Source of the DNA: Candidatus Gastranaerophilales bacterium
GTDB lineage: Bacteria; Cyanobacteriota; Vampirovibrionia; Gastranaerophilales; Gastranaerophilaceae
NCBI GenBank assembly: GCA_944324305.1
Contig: CALUVV010000008.1
Span: 1 to 64,000 of the forward strand
Reading direction: 5' to 3'
DNA length: 64,000 nt
Part shown: piece by piece, positions 18,822-27,959 of the stretch
How positions within the stretch are numbered: position 1 is the first letter of the stretch
Layout: the number at the start of each line of letters is the position of its first letter
Made by a program: the position numbers and the translations under genes
The notes under the pieces: model-generated
What the model was told of the DNA's origin: nothing
The model's database searches: none
The model's input: the letters and a program-made list of their open reading frames with translations, nothing else

Positions 18822-19952
18822 CTAAAAACTGCCCCCCCCCCGATTATCTGAAAACGAATTATTATTAAATAATTTTTTCAAATATATTTGAGCCGGCTTT
18901 TCAATAAAATGATAAGTAAACACACCAAAAAGTAAACAACTTGATAAAGCTAATAGAATTTGGCAGATTGGAAAATTTTCAACTAAATATATATGCTGTT
19001 TCCAATAGAAAAAATTAATAACACGAATAACAAACAAATGTGTTAAAAAAATAGAATATGTATATTTGCCTAATTCTTCCGACAATTTAGATTCCAATAT
19101 TTTTGACAAAAAGCCCCTTTTTAAAATAAAAAGAGAAAAAAGAACGATAAAATATAAAATCAATATTATATCATTATTGTAACTTAGCCTGTGGAATGTT
19201 AAATTATTGATTAAAAAGACAAAAAGATAAACTTCGAAAGCAGTATACACCAAAAAAGATTTAAAATTTGGTTTAAAATTATCTATTGAATATTTATATT
19301 CCTTATAAAGATTTGCGATGATAATCCCGCAGCCCATGCCTGCAAGCCCCCTGATTATCCCAAGATTAAAAATATATGAAACAGAATATATATGTCCGGC
19401 TATATGCCCTTTTCCTGCATGAACTAAAAAAGAATAACCAATTATAGACACCAGAATTATAAATAAATCTGTATATTTTTTCTCAAAGTGCTTAATTATA
19501 TAAAAATAAAATATCGAAACGGCTAATAACACAGAAACATACCAGGTGACTGCCATGCAGCCATGTTTTAAGGATAAGCCTATATTATTAATCATAAACA
19601 GAGATAGTAAATTTGAATAAAAATCGAATTTAACAATTCCCAGATATGAAATCATCCTATAAGCTATCCACAAAAAAAGAATTACAGGGAATAACCGAAT
19701 TACCTTTTTCTGTATAAACTCAATCACTGTAATTGATTTATTATAAGTCATCAATAAAAAAAAGCCTGCAATTATAAAAAAGAAATCTACACATGTTTGC
19801 CCTGAATGACCAATGGTTTTTCCTAAGAAGTTATAAATATTTGACTCTTGAGTTAAATGCAATAATACACTATCCTTGTTAAAAAAGTGGAACATAACAA
19901 TATCAAAAATCATTAAAAAACGTAAAAATTCAATATTTTTTATTCTCTCCAT
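18822..19952 (-). CDS. Acyltransferase family 3 membrane protein with poly-G tract at its 3' end
   Basis: A 376-residue multi-pass protein of the OafA/WecH acyltransferase-3 family. NIEFLRFLMIFDIVMFHFFN holds the conserved Arg and His near the first helix. It also has GHSGQTCVDFFFIIAGFFLL and about ten hydrophobic helices. These enzymes usually O-acylate surface glycans. The last residues (Arg-Gly-Gly-Gly-Ser-Phe) are encoded by a 10-G tract. Nine or eleven G would replace the last two residues by longer tails (about 12 or 9 residues). With nine G the new stop would sit within the ribosome-binding site of the ABC exporter gene. AAGGA precedes the start. Confidence 0.87.
   Translation of the reverse strand: MERIKNIEFLRFLMIFDIVMFHFFNKDSVLLHLTQESNIYNFLGKTIGHSGQTCVDFFFIIAGFFLLMTYNKSITVIEFIQKKVIRLFPVILFLWIAYRMISYLGIVKFDFYSNLLSLFMINNIGLSLKHGCMAVTWYVSVLLAVSIFYFYIIKHFEKKYTDLFIILVSIIGYSFLVHAGKGHIAGHIYSVSYIFNLGIIRGLAGMGCGIIIANLYKEYKYSIDNFKPNFKSFLVYTAFEVYLFVFLINNLTFHRLSYNNDIILILYFIVLFSLFILKRGFLSKILESKLSEELGKYTYSIFLTHLFVIRVINFFYWKQHIYLVENFPICQILLALSSCLLFGVFTYHFIEKPAQIYLKKLFNNNSFSDNRGGGSF
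18832..18841 (-). repeat. Poly-G tract (10 nt) at the end of the acyltransferase gene
   Basis: Ten C on the + strand; in the coding sense GATAATC-G10-CAGT. Second of four tracts with the shared TC-G10-C core. Confidence 0.9.
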
Positions 19953-19954
19953 AA

Positions 19955-21211
19955 TTACTTCCTTATCATAAATAATTGACCGCTGTTAAGATATATAGGA
20001 ATAAACATATCAGGGTTCTCATCTAAAAACTCGCAAACAGCCTTTTGGGCACCGATTAATGAAGGAGTATGCCCGTAATCTTCCGCAATAATAATACCGT
20101 TATGAACAATCTTATCTTTAACTTTATATAAAGCAGCTTTTACCGCATCATACATATCTACATCAATATTTGCAATACAAATCTCTGATATACATTCCGG
20201 CAAACTATCTGTTATAATATTTGCCTGTACAACAGAAGCATTATTATATTTTGAAAGTCTGGATTTAACCTCTTCAAAAGAAGTATCTTTATGAGTATTC
20301 TGCCATTGTGCATCCATTGAATTATAAGCTTCTTCATAGTCAAAACCTTTAAAAGTATCTATAAAATATGATTTTTTAGTAATATTTGCCTTTTTCATGT
20401 AATTTAAAACCGCGGAAGCAGAATCGCCTTTAAATGAGCCGATTTCTACATAATCACCACTCAAACTCTTACAAATTTCTAAAGCCTGAAATATATTTTC
20501 AAAATCTACGGGACAAAAATGCCAGTGATTATTATCAGATTCTTCCAAAAGGACTTTAAACGCTAATTCATTAGTATGAAAATATCTGGCAAGAGGAAAA
20601 GCCTGCCATAAAGGAAAATATTTTAGATTTAAATCTGTTAATTTTTTTACAGCATTAATTGCATTAAAATCATAATTATAAATCAATACAAACATGCAAT
20701 CATCATTTTGATAATTTTCAATCCGAGACAATTCAATAATATTATATTCCCTGGGAATATAGTCCAAATCTGTTAATATATATATTTTCTTATTAAATCT
20801 TTTTTGATAACCATTAATTCGTTGTCTAATGCTGGACAAACTGATTCTATTTTGAAAAATAGGATAAAATTTACGTGCTTTCATCTCCTCATAAAAATTA
20901 TAAATTTCTTGTTCTAACTGAAAATAATTTTCATTTGCAATATTATCTTCGATAAATTCTTTATTTAATTTCTGTCCGAGTTTAGATGTTTGAACTTCTA
21001 TGTCATCAAATTTTTGTTCAAAAGATTTTACTAATTTATTTATGCCAATTAATTGTTGTTTTATTGCAACCTGTTTTTTCTCATTCAGAAAAAACTGTGT
21101 TTCCAGAAATTTTGAAGTATTTCTAAACTTTAGTTTTATCCATAAAATAGTTATAATTTTATGGGTACTCTGGTTTTTCACTGAAAATATTTTCTGTAAG
21201 AATGCTTTCAC
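19955..21211 (-). CDS. TylF/MycF-like methyltransferase with coiled-coil N-terminal extension
   Basis: A 418-residue protein. The C-terminal ~190 residues match TylF/MycF-type SAM methyltransferases: GDYVEIGSFKGDSASAVL (SAM loop), YFIDTFKGFDYEE, and IANIDVDMYDAVKAAL with GIIIAEDYGHTPSLIGAQKA (metal and active-site acidic residues). Such enzymes O-methylate sugars. The N-terminus begins with a KIITILWIKLKFR segment, related to the C-terminal tail of the GT2 at 1179-2147, followed by a predicted coiled coil (residues ~45-95). The start is GTG with AAGGAG upstream. Eleven bases separate it from the aldolase-like gene. Confidence 0.83.
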   Translation of the reverse strand: MKAFLQKIFSVKNQSTHKIITILWIKLKFRNTSKFLETQFFLNEKKQVAIKQQLIGINKLVKSFEQKFDDIEVQTSKLGQKLNKEFIEDNIANENYFQLEQEIYNFYEEMKARKFYPIFQNRISLSSIRQRINGYQKRFNKKIYILTDLDYIPREYNIIELSRIENYQNDDCMFVLIYNYDFNAINAVKKLTDLNLKYFPLWQAFPLARYFHTNELAFKVLLEESDNNHWHFCPVDFENIFQALEICKSLSGDYVEIGSFKGDSASAVLNYMKKANITKKSYFIDTFKGFDYEEAYNSMDAQWQNTHKDTSFEEVKSRLSKYNNASVVQANIITDSLPECISEICIANIDVDMYDAVKAALYKVKDKIVHNGIIIAEDYGHTPSLIGAQKAVCEFLDENPDMFIPIYLNSGQLFMIRK

Positions 21212-21221
21212 AATTATCTCC

Positions 21222-22853
21222 TTAAATTTTTAATAATGCTTTATTATTTATTTGGTCAAACCGGCTTGATGTTACAAAATTCAATGTAATATCAGGATGC
21301 GTAATAAAAAAATCATTCAGCATTTCGCTAATATCTCTATTTAAATTTTTGCAATCATTTTCACTTAGCGTTGATTGTAAGATAAGGTCGTTATAGGATT
21401 CTTTTCCTGTTTCGTCATAGCCGTCAAATCCGGCTAAATTAATATTTTTTATCCCAATTTTATCTAACAGCCTTATTAACATAACTGTGGAATTATCAAA
21501 ATATTTCCATCCCAGCTTAGTCAGAGAGTTGTAATTAACCAAATATTCATTTTTTTCAGATAAAGTCTTGACATTTGAAACAACAATTTTAGGTGTATTA
21601 AAAAATTTACTGCCATTCATTGTTTTTGCATAATCAAATCTGACCGGATTAGAAAAAAACAGAAAATTTGTATCAATAATTTCTGGAATATGATTAACAC
21701 CTATTATTAACGGCTTCTTTGAAGAAATAAATTCAAATATTTTATTCTGCTCTGTTTTCACGGATTTTCCGGGGGCAATCAACAAAATATTTTTATCTGC
21801 CAATAAACTTTTTAATGAATTAAAACTTTCCTTATCATCAATTTTTTTATTCTGATAGTTTACATAAACTTCTTCTAATTTATCATAATTATATAATTTT
21901 CTTTCATTACGCGGAAGTGTTTCAAGTATAATTTTCATATCCTTATAATTTGTTTTGTGTGTATTTTGCAGATAAGCAATATTATTGACATGCGAGCCCA
22001 ATTGTCCTGCAATGCAGTAAGGTATGCTATACCCCCATTTATAATTCGATATAAAATTTTTCATATACAGATCAATGGTATCCATAATACAATTCAAATC
22101 GTAATTTTTATTAAATTTATTATTAACATAATTTGTAATTAGCTCGGTACAAGTATTACCTGCACCTCGCCCCATTCCGCATAAACTAGAATCTATAATT
22201 ACTGACCTGCCAGTTTCAAAAGCAAGTTTAGCAAACTCCATAGAAAGAGCAAATGATAGCTGAAGGTTATTATGAGAATGAAAACCTATTTTTATATTCT
22301 TATCCAGATTCTTGTCCAAAATCATGAAAATATGCTGAAGATCAGATGCATACATTACTCCGAAAGTATCAACAATAGATAAAGATTCCGGCATAACTTC
22401 ATTAGTTTTTTCGGCTAATTGAATTAACTCCAAATCCGAATAACTATATGTATTTGCCGCTTGAAGACATAAATTATAACCTTTTTCTTTAATTTTTTTT
22501 GAAAATTCTATTGCTTCCGTGAATTTTTCTTTCGGAAACACTTCTCTGACAGTATCAATTGAAGTCCCGTCATAATCCGAGAGATATTTTAAATCATATC
22601 TTCCGTAATCAATCATAGCAATATAAGATTTAGTTTTTTCCGCCGGCAAATAAGGAACAATATCTTCTGCGCGTCTATAATAAGTACTGCCGCTTTCGTG
22701 CGGTTTATCTTTTAACCAGCCGACTTCAATCATATCAATATTAGATTTTTCAAGATTTGCTATTATGCCCTTTATGGCATTATCCCCGAAATTTCCGTCT
22801 ACAATGTACGCCCCGTCGCGCAGAGTACAATCTAAAATATGAAAATTTTTCAT
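21222..22853 (-). CDS. DRE-TIM (HMG-CoA-lyase-like) aldolase domain fused to a DUF115-like domain
   Basis: A 543-residue protein. Residues 1 to about 300 form a DRE-TIM metallolyase barrel: LDCTLRDGAYIVDGNFG with the metal Asp and catalytic Arg, VDTFGVMYASD, GFHSHNNLQLSFALSM with the HxH metal ligands, and CGMGRGAGNTCTELI. Such barrels catalyse pyruvate or acetyl-CoA aldol chemistry (4-hydroxy-2-oxovalerate aldolase type). Residues ~350-543 form a second domain, NILLIAPGKSV ... IIGVNHIPEIIDTNFLFFSN, similar to the MptE/DUF115-like fold in the 23521-24537 product. It overlaps the cytidylyltransferase gene by 4 bases, so the two probably act in sequence on a sugar acid (inference). Confidence 0.8.
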   Translation of the reverse strand: MKNFHILDCTLRDGAYIVDGNFGDNAIKGIIANLEKSNIDMIEVGWLKDKPHESGSTYYRRAEDIVPYLPAEKTKSYIAMIDYGRYDLKYLSDYDGTSIDTVREVFPKEKFTEAIEFSKKIKEKGYNLCLQAANTYSYSDLELIQLAEKTNEVMPESLSIVDTFGVMYASDLQHIFMILDKNLDKNIKIGFHSHNNLQLSFALSMEFAKLAFETGRSVIIDSSLCGMGRGAGNTCTELITNYVNNKFNKNYDLNCIMDTIDLYMKNFISNYKWGYSIPYCIAGQLGSHVNNIAYLQNTHKTNYKDMKIILETLPRNERKLYNYDKLEEVYVNYQNKKIDDKESFNSLKSLLADKNILLIAPGKSVKTEQNKIFEFISSKKPLIIGVNHIPEIIDTNFLFFSNPVRFDYAKTMNGSKFFNTPKIVVSNVKTLSEKNEYLVNYNSLTKLGWKYFDNSTVMLIRLLDKIGIKNINLAGFDGYDETGKESYNDLILQSTLSENDCKNLNRDISEMLNDFFITHPDITLNFVTSSRFDQINNKALLKI

Positions 22854-23524
22854 GATTTTTCTCCTGCAAAATTATAAATTTGTTCAGCCATAATAAAGTC
22901 AAATTTATCATCTATATCTATAGCCTCTAATTTTGAAATTTCATAAAGTTTTGGATGTTTCCCGTAAACAAATTTCCATTTTGCCATATCTTTTGCCTTT
23001 GCAATAAAAAATCCGTTAGTAATGATATGCCAATCAGGCAGTTTTTGGGATGGAACGTGATTCTCTACAGAGAAATTAACCGGCTTTTCTTCATCAAAGA
23101 TATATTCCTTAAGTAATAACGCACTTACAACAGAATCAAAATTTTCATCTAAATTTAAAAATGTCTTTATTGCATTTTTATAGGATGAAACTTCTACTAA
23201 AGGGCATACACATGGTGCCCATATCAAAATATCTGTTTCTATGGTATTTGCAATAAATTCAACTACTTCATTGAAAGTTTTTGATTTTTCATCGCAATAA
23301 ATATCAGGTCTTCTTTGAAAAGAAACATTCTCTTGTATTGCCATTTCAATCATATGTTCACAATCGGTAGACACTACAATTTCATCAATTTCCGCAATTT
23401 GTTTTAATTGTCTTATTTTATGGACAAGCAGATTTGAATCCGCAAATTTTAAAATATTCTTATTCTCCAGCCTTTTGCTGCCTTTCCTGACCGGGATTAC
23501 AGCAGTAATTTTACGATTTTTCAT
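22850..23524 (-). CDS. NeuA-like cytidylyltransferase (CMP-sugar-acid synthase family)
   Basis: A 224-residue protein with the NeuA/KdsB-family start ITAVIPVRKGSKRLENKN (CTP-binding Arg and Lys), then VSTDCEHMIEMA, RRPDIYCDEKSKTFNEVVE and ILIWAPCVCPLVEVSSYKNA. This family activates 3-deoxy-ulosonic acids as CMP-sugars. The usual 'QPTSP' is APCVCP here, so the substrate may be atypical. It overlaps both neighbours by 4 bases (ATGA type), which ties it to the aldolase-like gene downstream and the DUF115-like gene upstream. Confidence 0.83.
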   Translation of the reverse strand: MKNRKITAVIPVRKGSKRLENKNILKFADSNLLVHKIRQLKQIAEIDEIVVSTDCEHMIEMAIQENVSFQRRPDIYCDEKSKTFNEVVEFIANTIETDILIWAPCVCPLVEVSSYKNAIKTFLNLDENFDSVVSALLLKEYIFDEEKPVNFSVENHVPSQKLPDWHIITNGFFIAKAKDMAKWKFVYGKHPKLYEISKLEAIDIDDKFDFIMAEQIYNFAGEKS

Positions 23525-24537
23525 ACATTAACCTCATTTATAATATCTTGCAAATATTCAATATCACTTACATCTTTAAATAACGCAGCTTCGGCTTTAA
23601 CATAACTTTCTGTATAAACATCTCTGAATAAGCCTCTAAGCCCGACAGGATTAACTGAAATAATTTCAACATCAGGATAATAAATTTCCGCAAAATGCTT
23701 TAATAAAGGATAACTTCTTAATGTTTCATTAAGTCCGGCCCACATCGGCTGGTGTATTGAAGAATTATAATAGCCGTTCATAGAACAGTCACATCCTACC
23801 AGAAAAATCCTTTTTGGATGTGTCCATAAAGCAAATTGAATTGCACTGATGGCAATAGACCCTCCATTTTTAAATGGTAATACATCTAAATTTTCAACAA
23901 AATCAGGCATATAAGAATCAATATAATATTTATATGAATTATGCTTATCTGTTATACAGTTCGGAGTATTCCAGGTTTTAAATTTAGTAGAAAGATATCG
24001 CCCGTAAAATTTAACAAAATTTTTATCACTTATTTTCTCAATATATTCAGCTGTAATATCAGAATAGTGAGCTAAAAAATAATAATCAAAAGTTATTCCA
24101 TTAAACTCAAAAGCTCTATTCATTCCGATATTTACAGTATTTTTCATATTTTCATAAAAATTAAGAGAAGGTCCTGTCCCGACTATTACAACATCTTTTC
24201 CCGTGTTTATATTTTTAAACTGAGGGAAAACACGTGAATGTAAATTTGATACAGCATTTGCCATCCTTGTTTCATTTATAATTGTACTCTTTAATTCATT
24301 AATTACTGTATTCTTTATATTATCTGCTATTTCTGTTATATCCAGTATTTTTCGGGAAAATATTTGCAAACCGCAAAAATAAACTTTTTTCACGTTCGGA
24401 CATTTTTTGATTTTTAAAAGTCCGTATAAATATTTAATTTTAGACCAGCGTCCTTCCTGCTTTTTATGGAATAATTTTATTCCTAATAGCCGGATTATAC
24501 ATTGATTATTACCTTTTATTTTTGAATATATTTTCAA
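23521..24537 (-). CDS. DUF115/MptE-like (possible GT42-like) glycosyltransferase
   Basis: A 338-residue protein. The N-terminal ~60 residues carry two copies of a short 'h-h-x-GI/GL-x-h-F-x-K' module (LLGIKLFHKK and CGLQIFSRK). The main domain has VVIVGTGPSLNFYENM, IGMNRAFEFNGITFDYYFLA, NGGSIAISAIQFALW and RIFLVGCDCSMNGYY. This matches the MptE-like/DUF115 fold also found in Maf flagellin glycosyltransferases, and is reminiscent of GT42 sialyltransferases. Next to a NeuA-like gene it could be the transferase for the CMP-activated sugar (inference). Start TTG at 24537 with GGGGAGG 8 bases upstream. Confidence 0.68.
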   Translation of the reverse strand: MKIYSKIKGNNQCIIRLLGIKLFHKKQEGRWSKIKYLYGLLKIKKCPNVKKVYFCGLQIFSRKILDITEIADNIKNTVINELKSTIINETRMANAVSNLHSRVFPQFKNINTGKDVVIVGTGPSLNFYENMKNTVNIGMNRAFEFNGITFDYYFLAHYSDITAEYIEKISDKNFVKFYGRYLSTKFKTWNTPNCITDKHNSYKYYIDSYMPDFVENLDVLPFKNGGSIAISAIQFALWTHPKRIFLVGCDCSMNGYYNSSIHQPMWAGLNETLRSYPLLKHFAEIYYPDVEIISVNPVGLRGLFRDVYTESYVKAEAALFKDVSDIEYLQDIINEVNV

Positions 24538-24539
24538 CT

Positions 24540-25622
24540 TTAAAACCTCCCCGAAATATTTTCAATAAGTAATTCTTCTCTATTGTCCGGATATTCAAAA
24601 ATTAAATTTTTATCCGCATAGGGATATAAAATTAAAGAATGGGCTTTTTTAAATTTATCTGAAGGCATATTATTTATTAGCATGGGCGTATAAATAACAT
24701 GCATCGGCTTTTTAAGTTCAAGCAATGTTTCCATAAAGCCGCTTCTCATACCTATAATGCCTTTAGAATATGAAGCGGCAATCTTTGCTTCGGTTATTGA
24801 ATAATCTTTTGAATTGTAAAAAATATCGTAACCTTTTTTTCTTAAATCTGATGTTAAGCTGTTCCAAAAAGATTTATTTAAAGAACGTATAGATAAAGCA
24901 TCAGGAGAAATAAATATAAAATTATCAATATTTAATCCATCCTTTTTCAGTTTATCCAAAACTTTAATTTTCCGGTTACTGTCAGGAGAAAATTTATTTG
25001 TAACATAATCAGGATTAAAACCAAATAAATCTTGAACTCTTTTTACATAATGTACAGGATTATCAGTATTTTTATATTCATCCATTAATCCATATATAAA
25101 ATCTTTATTTATATAAATAAAAATGTTTTTATCATTAAATGAATAAAAATCCTTATTAACGGCAAAAGATAAATAGTCCCAATTTAGATTAATTTTCTTA
25201 TAATTTATAAGCGGATTATATTGTTTAAATAAATCACCGAAATTTTCTCTTAATCCTACAAAATAAGTATTATCATAAGACAAATTATTCCCTTGCATAT
25301 ATTGCTCAAGATATAAATTTAATAAATACGTTTCTCCCAATCCTGAACGTATCATCACAATATTTTTAATCTCCGGCGGTACTTGAGCAATAATATGCTT
25401 TAAGCATTCATCTTTAATAATTTCTCTTATATTTTCGAACGGAAAAAGTTCTACAATATTATTCATATTATTGTCTTTTTTATACTTAGAAATTCTAAAA
25501 AAGGGCTGCTTAAAAAGTTTAAGCTCAAAATATATATTTGAAAACTTATATATTGAAATTAAATCAAATAAAATGTTTATCTTTAATTCCTGACGGACTT
25601 TACGGAATGTTAATAAGCTCAT
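24540..25622 (-). CDS. GT9/heptosyltransferase-like glycosyltransferase (paralogue 3)
   Basis: A 360-residue protein, third of three tandem relatives. The conserved C-terminal half has LNIDNFIFISPDALSIRSL, then SFWNSLTSDLRKKGYDIFYN, then AASYSKGIIGMRSGFMETLL. The order 'substrate loop, hydrophobic strand, RSG-x-x-E' resembles GT-B heptosyltransferase-like enzymes. The N-terminus differs strongly from the other two copies. A GAGG site precedes the ATG. Family assignment by pattern only. Confidence 0.65.
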   Translation of the reverse strand: MSLLTFRKVRQELKINILFDLISIYKFSNIYFELKLFKQPFFRISKYKKDNNMNNIVELFPFENIREIIKDECLKHIIAQVPPEIKNIVMIRSGLGETYLLNLYLEQYMQGNNLSYDNTYFVGLRENFGDLFKQYNPLINYKKINLNWDYLSFAVNKDFYSFNDKNIFIYINKDFIYGLMDEYKNTDNPVHYVKRVQDLFGFNPDYVTNKFSPDSNRKIKVLDKLKKDGLNIDNFIFISPDALSIRSLNKSFWNSLTSDLRKKGYDIFYNSKDYSITEAKIAASYSKGIIGMRSGFMETLLELKKPMHVIYTPMLINNMPSDKFKKAHSLILYPYADKNLIFEYPDNREELLIENISGRF

Positions 25623-26761
25623 AATAACACCTCTGTAATCATTTGTTTTAATTGGTCATTACTATAATCTTCAATACAATATTCGGTGATATTGTAAGAT
25701 GTATTCGGAAGCTTTTTAAGAGAAAAACTGTTCATAACTTTCTTCGCAGGAATTGATTTTAAAACTCCGCGGTCTTTAAAATCCGAATATAAACAGACCA
25801 GCGGAATATTATTCAGAGTAGATAAAGGTTCCAAAATTCCGCTTCTTAACCCTATAATTCCTTTGCTTAAAGATGCAAGACAGTATGCTTCCTGTATTGT
25901 CAGGAAGCAAGTTTTGGCAGAACCAAACAACGGAGACAATTTTATTACATTCATAAAAACATCTGTCCCGTTTTCAAAAAAGCAATTTATCAAATCAGGC
26001 CAAAAATAACTATCCAAATCAATATTAGATTGGGATTCCGGACATATAAAGATAAAGTTATCTATATTTAAGTTTATTTTTTTTGCTTTATCTAAAGCTG
26101 ATTGTTTTACTTGTTCGGAAATTAACGGTTTTTGAGAATTTATCTCACTGTTTTTAATACAAACTGTCTTGAGGATTTCGTCATAATAGTGGATATCAGT
26201 ACCTTTAATAATTTGTTTTTCAAGGTTAATAAAATGTTTCATTGGTAAAATATTGTAAAAATTAACATTTTTGTATTGTTCTTGAAATATATTGTCATAT
26301 CCGCGTAATTTTTCTAACCCCGGAATATAAAAGTATGGAATTTCAGGACACATCATATTAAACAAATCAACATGATAAGGTTTTGTAGCTATTAAAAGAG
26401 GTTTTTTCCCTTTATTAAAGGAATTAAAAAATGTCAAAAATAAATATGTTTCACCGCTGCAATTAAAATTAATGTAAATATCGGTATATTTTCCATCTAT
26501 TTTATCTAATATTTTGTTGTAAAGTTTGTGACTTGACTTTTTTATAAAAAACGGAATACCCAAAATATAAAATTTCTCATACCCCTTATTAATCTTTGTT
26601 TTAAGAAGTACTATACCGCAAAAACGAAATTCGAAATTGAACATTTCAATAAAGTATTTTGTTTTAAATATTCCGAACAAAAAACTTTTTTTTACCGCAT
26701 TATTTTCAGTTTTAACATTATATAATTTATTCAATAAGTTTAGCATATTCCGCGCTTTCAT
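25619..26761 (-). CDS. GT9/heptosyltransferase-like glycosyltransferase (paralogue 2)
   Basis: A 380-residue protein. The C-terminal half has LNIDNFIFICPESQSNIDLD, FWPDLINCFFENGTDVFMN and YCLASLSKGIIGLRSGILEPL, alignable with both neighbours. Residues 15-75 contain three short repeats of 'F/I-GI-x-x' type (FLFGIF, FCGIVLL, ILGIPFFIKK). The ATG at 26761 lies inside the upstream gene (35-base overlap) and has no clear ribosome site, so ATG 26746 is an alternative start. Likely a sugar transferase in the operon; donor unknown. Confidence 0.65.
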   Translation of the reverse strand: MKARNMLNLLNKLYNVKTENNAVKKSFLFGIFKTKYFIEMFNFEFRFCGIVLLKTKINKGYEKFYILGIPFFIKKSSHKLYNKILDKIDGKYTDIYINFNCSGETYLFLTFFNSFNKGKKPLLIATKPYHVDLFNMMCPEIPYFYIPGLEKLRGYDNIFQEQYKNVNFYNILPMKHFINLEKQIIKGTDIHYYDEILKTVCIKNSEINSQKPLISEQVKQSALDKAKKINLNIDNFIFICPESQSNIDLDSYFWPDLINCFFENGTDVFMNVIKLSPLFGSAKTCFLTIQEAYCLASLSKGIIGLRSGILEPLSTLNNIPLVCLYSDFKDRGVLKSIPAKKVMNSFSLKKLPNTSYNITEYCIEDYSNDQLKQMITEVLL

Positions 26762-27959
26762 ATTTTTTATTTGTAATATTTTTGATTAAATTATCGCAAT
26801 TTGAAGTTTCATATATATATTCAGATATTTTTGCCGATGAAACAAAAGGCAGTTTATTCAGACAAAAGCCCTCTTTAACCTGCTGAACCGACATATCATT
26901 AAAACATCTTCTGTTTTTGAATTTATTATATAAAACATCCGTCGGAACCCCTGCTTCCAACAGAAATTCTGAAAAACCGCTTCTCAATGATATTATTTTT
27001 TTTGCCAAACAAGCTAATGAAAAAGCTTCTGAATATGACAAATAGCAGCTCTTAAAACTGCCGCCCTTTAAATTTACACTTTTATCCGCTAAATTTACAA
27101 ATACATCAATTCCTGATTTTTTAAATTCTTCAATCAACTTTTCCCAGAAAAAATTATCCAGAAGCATGCAAGATCTGGCCTCGGGAGCTATATAAACAAA
27201 GGCGGACAAATTCAGACCTAACGCCTCTGCTTTCGATAAAGCAGAATTTTTACATTCATCCGGCACAGATATTTTATTAATTAGTAATTCTGATGGATTT
27301 AAATTAAAATGATTAAGCATAGAGTTAAAATAATGCACCGAACCAGGCGGATTTTCCTTTATAGCAGTTTCTATATTTATAAAATATTCATGAGGGAAAA
27401 TTTGAAAAAATCTTTGCCTTCCGATTTGGAAAAAATCTCCTTTGACATTAACGTCCAAAGACTTTACATAAACAGAAGGAATATTCGGACAAATCAAATT
27501 TATCATTTCCGAATGATATTCCTTGGTTGCAACAAGAAGAGGGGTTTTACTGTTATTTTTCTTTAAAAGAATATTTAAAACATAAGTTAAAAACAGATAA
27601 ATTTCACCGCTGTTTGCATTTAGTATATATATATCATCATATTTTTTATCAAAATATTTTAAATATCCAGTTTTAAATGCTTCAATTGCTGAAATTTTTA
27701 TTATTTTTCTGTTAAATACGTACCAGTATTGATTATTACCGTCTTCAATGCGTTTAAATACAGATTTGCCAAAAATTTTTATTTCTTTTTCGACATGGTA
27801 ATCATAAATATCTTTAACTTTATAAGTAGTTATAATTCCTTGTAAGAAATACTGATATCTTTTCGTAGTCATACAGTTAAATATCTGTTCGAAAACTGTT
27901 ATTCCAAACAGTTTTGAAGTTTTACGATATTTTTTCTTCACATAGTCGTATATTTTCAC
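26727..27959 (-). CDS. GT9/heptosyltransferase-like glycosyltransferase (paralogue 1)
   Basis: A 410-residue protein. Its first ~100 residues contain repeated short segments (KLFGITVF, FLQGIITTY, KIFGKSVFKRI). The C-terminal half has LNLSAFVYIAPEARSCMLLD, FFWEKLIEEFKKSGIDVFVN and FSLACLAKKIISLRSGFSEFL. It shares this block with the two genes downstream, so all three arose by tandem duplication. It starts with GTG at 27959, overlapping the KdsD stop as TAGTG, with GGGGAG upstream. Confidence 0.66.
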   Translation of the reverse strand: MKIYDYVKKKYRKTSKLFGITVFEQIFNCMTTKRYQYFLQGIITTYKVKDIYDYHVEKEIKIFGKSVFKRIEDGNNQYWYVFNRKIIKISAIEAFKTGYLKYFDKKYDDIYILNANSGEIYLFLTYVLNILLKKNNSKTPLLVATKEYHSEMINLICPNIPSVYVKSLDVNVKGDFFQIGRQRFFQIFPHEYFINIETAIKENPPGSVHYFNSMLNHFNLNPSELLINKISVPDECKNSALSKAEALGLNLSAFVYIAPEARSCMLLDNFFWEKLIEEFKKSGIDVFVNLADKSVNLKGGSFKSCYLSYSEAFSLACLAKKIISLRSGFSEFLLEAGVPTDVLYNKFKNRRCFNDMSVQQVKEGFCLNKLPFVSSAKISEYIYETSNCDNLIKNITNKKYESAEYAKLIE

